A stretch of 64,000 nucleotides of DNA from Pteria penguin. Its lineage: Eukaryota; Mollusca; Bivalvia; Pterioida; Pteriidae. The DNA is taken from assembly GCA_035048485.1 (NCBI GenBank), contig CM068586.1:28166349-28230348 (forward strand). The letters are read 5' to 3'. Both the position numbers and the translations under genes were made by a program. Positions within the stretch are counted from its first letter, which is position 1. Each line of letters begins with the position of its first letter. The notes beneath the pieces are model-generated. The model did not search any database. It was not told the origin of the DNA and worked only from the letters and a program-made list of their open reading frames with translations. Shown here one piece after another: positions 60,251 to 64,000 of this stretch.

Positions 60251-62221
60251 GAGGAATGGGTTTGATGTATTTTTGCAAATGGGGACTGTATTGAAAAATG
60301 ATATTTTATGTATGTGTTAATGTAGTTCACATCCGCAAGTAAACCCCTTCAGTAATGCTCAAGGTCCAAACTGTGGAAATAAAAGTATTGATATTTAAAT
60401 AGCACAGGTATTGCTGAACTGACCAAATAGTAAAAGCCAGAGAAAAAAATCAAGAAAAAGAGAACTATGTATGAGGAAGACAGTTTTGGAATAAATTACA
60501 AACTGTCACACACATGAATCACAAGTAATCAATCGGATAATCTATCTTAGTTGTAGTTTCAAGCAAGAAAACTTCCCTCTATATAGCCCGGATCTGGCCT
60601 CGTGTGATAATTTCCCTTTTATAATTTAATATTTGATTTCCATTGAATCAGACATCTTCAACAATAGTGATTGACACAAAGTTGCAACCCTTGGCATAAT
60701 GCGACCAGTTGACCAAACCGAGGAATTCTACGTATTTATTAAGCCAGTATAAACCAAAAAAAAAAAAAAAAAGAAAGAAAGAAAACAAAACAAAACAAAA
60801 CAGATTTGACACATAGAAGTGTATGGGGTCTATGTTAAAGAATAATAGTTCATTAAGTGGTCTGCTGCAATATGCTTAACTCTTTGTCCGATTTGATCTT
60901 AGTTTGTTTGCGATAAATGTAAAAACCAACACATTCATAAAGGTATTGGTTTTGTATTAGGCTTTTTCTACATACTGTGATATTTGATTGAGAATGTCTA
61001 CTTCTCGTACTGTTGTTGAACTCACTTTCCATTTAATGTGGTGGAAGATCGATAAATGCCCGGTCTCTTGTCCTATTTTCGGTTTTTATAGAGTTTCATC
61101 AAAGAAGCAATTTTTATCTACTTGCATACACTGTTTGCTGCCAATAAGCGGCTTACTCCAATGTGTTGATTTTTGATTAACATGTTAGAACACTATATCC
61201 ATTATTGTTACATACTATTGTAACAATAATTAAAGTAATAATTAGTGATAAGTCAACCAATACTATTAATGCATAGAGATTCATTCCTTGATACTAGCCG
61301 ATATGTAAATCTTGCATTTCAGCTCTGTCATTCAAATGTTTACATTAGATCAGTATGTACAGCTCATTATTTAATCACTGATTAAAAACAGGTTATGTAA
61401 AACATAAATTTGAATATTGCCTATATGAACATTTCTGAAATGAACTGTTACGTCAAACATGCATGTAAACACATTTTTGAAATCTTTAGAACTATAACTG
61501 CAAATGCATTCCATTTTTCAACACGTGGTGAGTAACTGGACAAAGGAAGAAAGAAAAGCTAATAACTTAGCCCTATGACAGAAGTCACCACGGAAATATG
61601 CAGTATTTAAAGTAATGACATGGGGAAACACACATAAGGTAATCATAAAAATATTTCATTTGATGCACGTTACATGTACATAGGAGTATTACATGCTGTG
61701 GCATAACAATGCCAAAATGAAATGGCCACACGTTCAGTGACGTACCTGGGGTAAGACCGTATGACTGCACATGCCATGGATGTACATTGAGAGGTAGCAA
61801 TATTTACTTTGATCTAGTGACTAAAGTAATTCCTAAAGATGATCACGTTTTATTATCTACATTACTCCAATGTTATTCATAATATAGGCGAATTTCAATG
61901 TCACTAAATGACATTCAGGAAAAACATTCGGAATATATATTTTTCTAATGATAGAGAAGTAAATTGTGTGTGTATATATCGTATAATGATGTATAATAAA
62001 GTGTTGTAATCACCATTATCACGTATTCTCTTTAGTGTTTGCTTTGTAAGCACAATTGGTACTAAAGGTTTTATTGGAAATACGGACAATACAAAATTTA
62101 GGGAGGACAAAAAGAACATTTGGCTATCTGTGACACATAATCATTTTGGTGTCAATTTAGAGACAGACGTATGTTAGGACTATACAGATTTAACATGACA
62201 TACTTATAAGTATATCTACAA
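60251..62221. other. No gene seen between the inverted P1 copies
   Basis: A-rich tract at 60756-60801 and the diverged 80-bp repeat at 61530. Otherwise AT-rich and featureless. Confidence 0.5.
61530..61620 (+). repeat. Dispersed 80-bp repeat, diverged copy
   Basis: It shares the GACAGAAGTCACCACGG core and the purine-rich left part with 972-1050 and 9731-9813. Confidence 0.45.
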
Positions 62222-62500
62222 CTCTTATTACACAATCTAATATCTAGTTATCCAGACTTTTAAATTATATTCTGGGCTGAGACCGATTCTGATCATTTTA
62301 CACAGATTTGACATTCTCTATACTAGAAGGTTACCTACTTTGACTTCTCCATATATAAATATATATGGAATTTACACGATTTGACTCTTTCTACTGGGTA
62401 TATGTGACGGGTATTGCTAGCAAGCAGGAGATTCTCACTCCCCCGGGCACCTGGTCTCATTATATCAAGGGGCTTCATATATGCTCTTCAAGATATTTTT
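62222..62500 (+). mobile_element. P1 3' end, upstream direct repeat
   Basis: The end of an RT (ATCTAGTTATCCAGACTTTT, CTGGGCTGAGACCGATTCTG) plus the P1 3' flank (TACTAGAAGGTTACCTACTT, TGCTAGCAAGCAGGAGATTC, CCGGGCACCTGGTCTCATTA) repeats 62967-63240 head to tail. Confidence 0.8.
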
Positions 62501-63240
62501 CGTTCATTCAGAAAGCAAAGAAAGAAATGATTGGCTCTTGGCTTCAATTTCACTTACATATATAAAGATGACTTGCTTTCAATTAATAATCCTTTATTCC
62601 CGAATTACCTTAGCATCATCTATCCAAGTGAACTGGAGGTCAATGAAACCACAAAAAGTGGTAATTCTACTTCGTGCTTAGATATTATGCTGTCTTTCGA
62701 TATTGATGTTCAATTGAACACCTCACTCTATGACAAGCGTGACGATTTCAATTTCGCTATCACAAACAATCCTTTCGTAAGTAGCAACATTCCATCATCG
62801 CCCGCAAACGCCATATTCATATCTCAGTTAATATGTTATTACAGAGTATGTTCAAATAACAATGACTTTGTTTCGAGGGCTAGGCAACTTTCTGATAAGC
62901 TACTCAACCAATGTTATATATATGCTAGACTAACAACGTCACTAAGGAAGTTCTGTGGTCGTTACGAGATTCTTATTACACAATATGATATCTCGCTATC
63001 CAGGTTTTTAAATGATATTCTGGACTGAGACCGATTCCGATCATTTTACACAGATTTGACACCTACTCTAGAACCCACTTTGACTTCTCCATATATAAAT
63101 ATTTATGAAATTTACACGATATGACTCTTTCTATTGAGTATATGTGACGAGTGTTGCTAGCAAGCAGAAGATGCTCACTCTCCTCGGGCACCTGATCTCA
63201 CTCCATCAAGGGGGTTCACATATGTTCTTCAAGTAGAAAT
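62501..63240 (+). pseudogene. P1 RT C-terminal half, catalytic box mutated, with 3' flank
   Basis: An open frame to 63028 carries YIYKDDLLSINNP where other copies have RYIDD, so the first catalytic Asp is Lys. It continues IYPSELEVNETT, YDKRDDFNFAITNNPF, ISQLICYYRVCS, LRKFCGRYE and FLNDILD. The upstream half (GIPMG box) is absent, as the frame starts in the AKKE/ALGFNF region right after the upstream direct repeat. The stop is followed by the P1 flank to about 63240. It is catalytically dead by the box change and truncation. Confidence 0.8.
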
Positions 63241-64000
63241 TTTTCGTTGTATTCTATTTGGTTTTCATTTTGACTGATTTTGTGTCCTTTGTTTCTGAAG
63301 TTTTATATAAGAATCCGATGGTATTCTCAAATTGCAGAATCAGTTTAGATATATTTAATGATCTAAATTCTTATTATGGCTTTTCATTTATCTTTTGCTA
63401 TCTGTTAATTAGGCCATGCTACCTTGTATTTTTCTAAATAGTTCATTGGTTTTGTTGGACATCGCTGATCTCAAGTTTTAAATATTAACATCAGAAACCA
63501 CTCTCTATGAATGGTCTGCAATTAACTGCTATCTGTCACCAAAACAATTACAATATACATGTTCATCTTATACACGTAGTGTTGATTTGCTCTGCTGTCC
63601 GTGGTAACAAATAATACAATGGAAATGAAATCTTCAACATATACCATATCTGGAAAAATGAATCAATTTCTCCTTTTTAATTAGGAATATAACATCAATC
63701 GTAAATTTTAATTCGTTCCACCAAAATCTAAATCATGTATATGTATTTTATTGCCTGAGAAATTCGCATGGTCAAAAACATTATAACGCACTAATGCAAA
63801 ATGGACGTCGTGACGACAATTCCGACACCAGACACCTGCATAACACTAGGTATACAAACAAACATGCACATGCTTTGGTGCATTCGGACATCCTCGTCCT
63901 TTTCCTGTGTCTATTTACGTAGGCACGATTAAAGGGCGAGATTGTTCCGAATGGCTTTGGTGCACCATGTGAAAAACAGATAACTATCTTCTGCCTCTAG
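63241..64000. other. No gene seen
   Basis: AT-rich, slightly GC-richer toward 63800-63960. No coding or repeat signal recognised. Confidence 0.5.

Overview
The window is AT-rich, intron- and repeat-dominated animal nuclear DNA. The tRNA-derived SINE heads, the abundant decayed reverse-transcriptase relics, the long AT/GT microsatellites and one intron-containing class A GPCR suggest a marine lophotrochozoan, most likely a bivalve mollusc. That organism call rests on general resemblance and remembered repeat families, not on a search. No bacterial operon, CRISPR array or rRNA gene is seen.

Only one protein-coding gene is well supported: a peptide-type G-protein-coupled receptor on the minus strand. 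Exon 1 is 6797-6920 and exon 2 is 5083-6116, with phase-matched GT/AG splice sites and a predicted product of about 382 residues. A few short open stretches with splice-like borders (23329-23500, 30582-30685, 49640-49763) are weak candidate exons of unknown genes.

Most of the rest is a graveyard of mobile elements. (1) A reverse-transcriptase retroelement that looks Penelope-like is present as two subfamilies. P1 has copies at 8.4-9.0 kb, 58.8-60.25 kb and 62.2-63.2 kb. P2 has many partial copies: 3.95, 9.8-10.4, 15.6, 17.9, 18.8-20.8, 27.4, 36.4, 42.3, 43.9, 44.8-45.8, 47.1-47.8, 48.7-49.5, 54.5-55.8 and 56.7-57.1 kb. Every copy carrying RT sequence is truncated, frameshifted or mutated. (2) A Ty3/gypsy-like gag-protease relic (43.7-44.8 kb) is interrupted by a P2 fragment. 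(3) A LINE RT relic (52.15-53.03 kb) is interrupted by a SINE. (4) Two tRNA-derived SINE families occur, A (three copies) and B (four copies). (5) Two related inverted-repeat DNA elements lie at about 13.76-15.23 kb and 32.64-35.44 kb. The second has about 120-bp terminal inverted repeats, TTAA flanks, a 38-bp palindrome inside each terminus and an internal 52-bp minisatellite.

Tandem arrays include a 46-bp minisatellite of about 18 copies (10.58-11.40 kb), a 45-47-bp array (51.15-51.47 kb), a 131-bp triplication carrying (AAT)n (7.2-7.6 kb), a loose repeat at 39.37-39.60 kb, and large (GT)n, (AT)n and poly-T tracts.

The genes do not form a pathway; the window reads as one receptor gene in an intergenic repeat landscape. 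I found no convincing new biological system. The most unusual structures are the palindrome-bearing TTAA element, the head-to-tail P1 dimer, the repeated P2 tail module found without RT, and a strong 21-bp-stem hairpin at 37250-37316.
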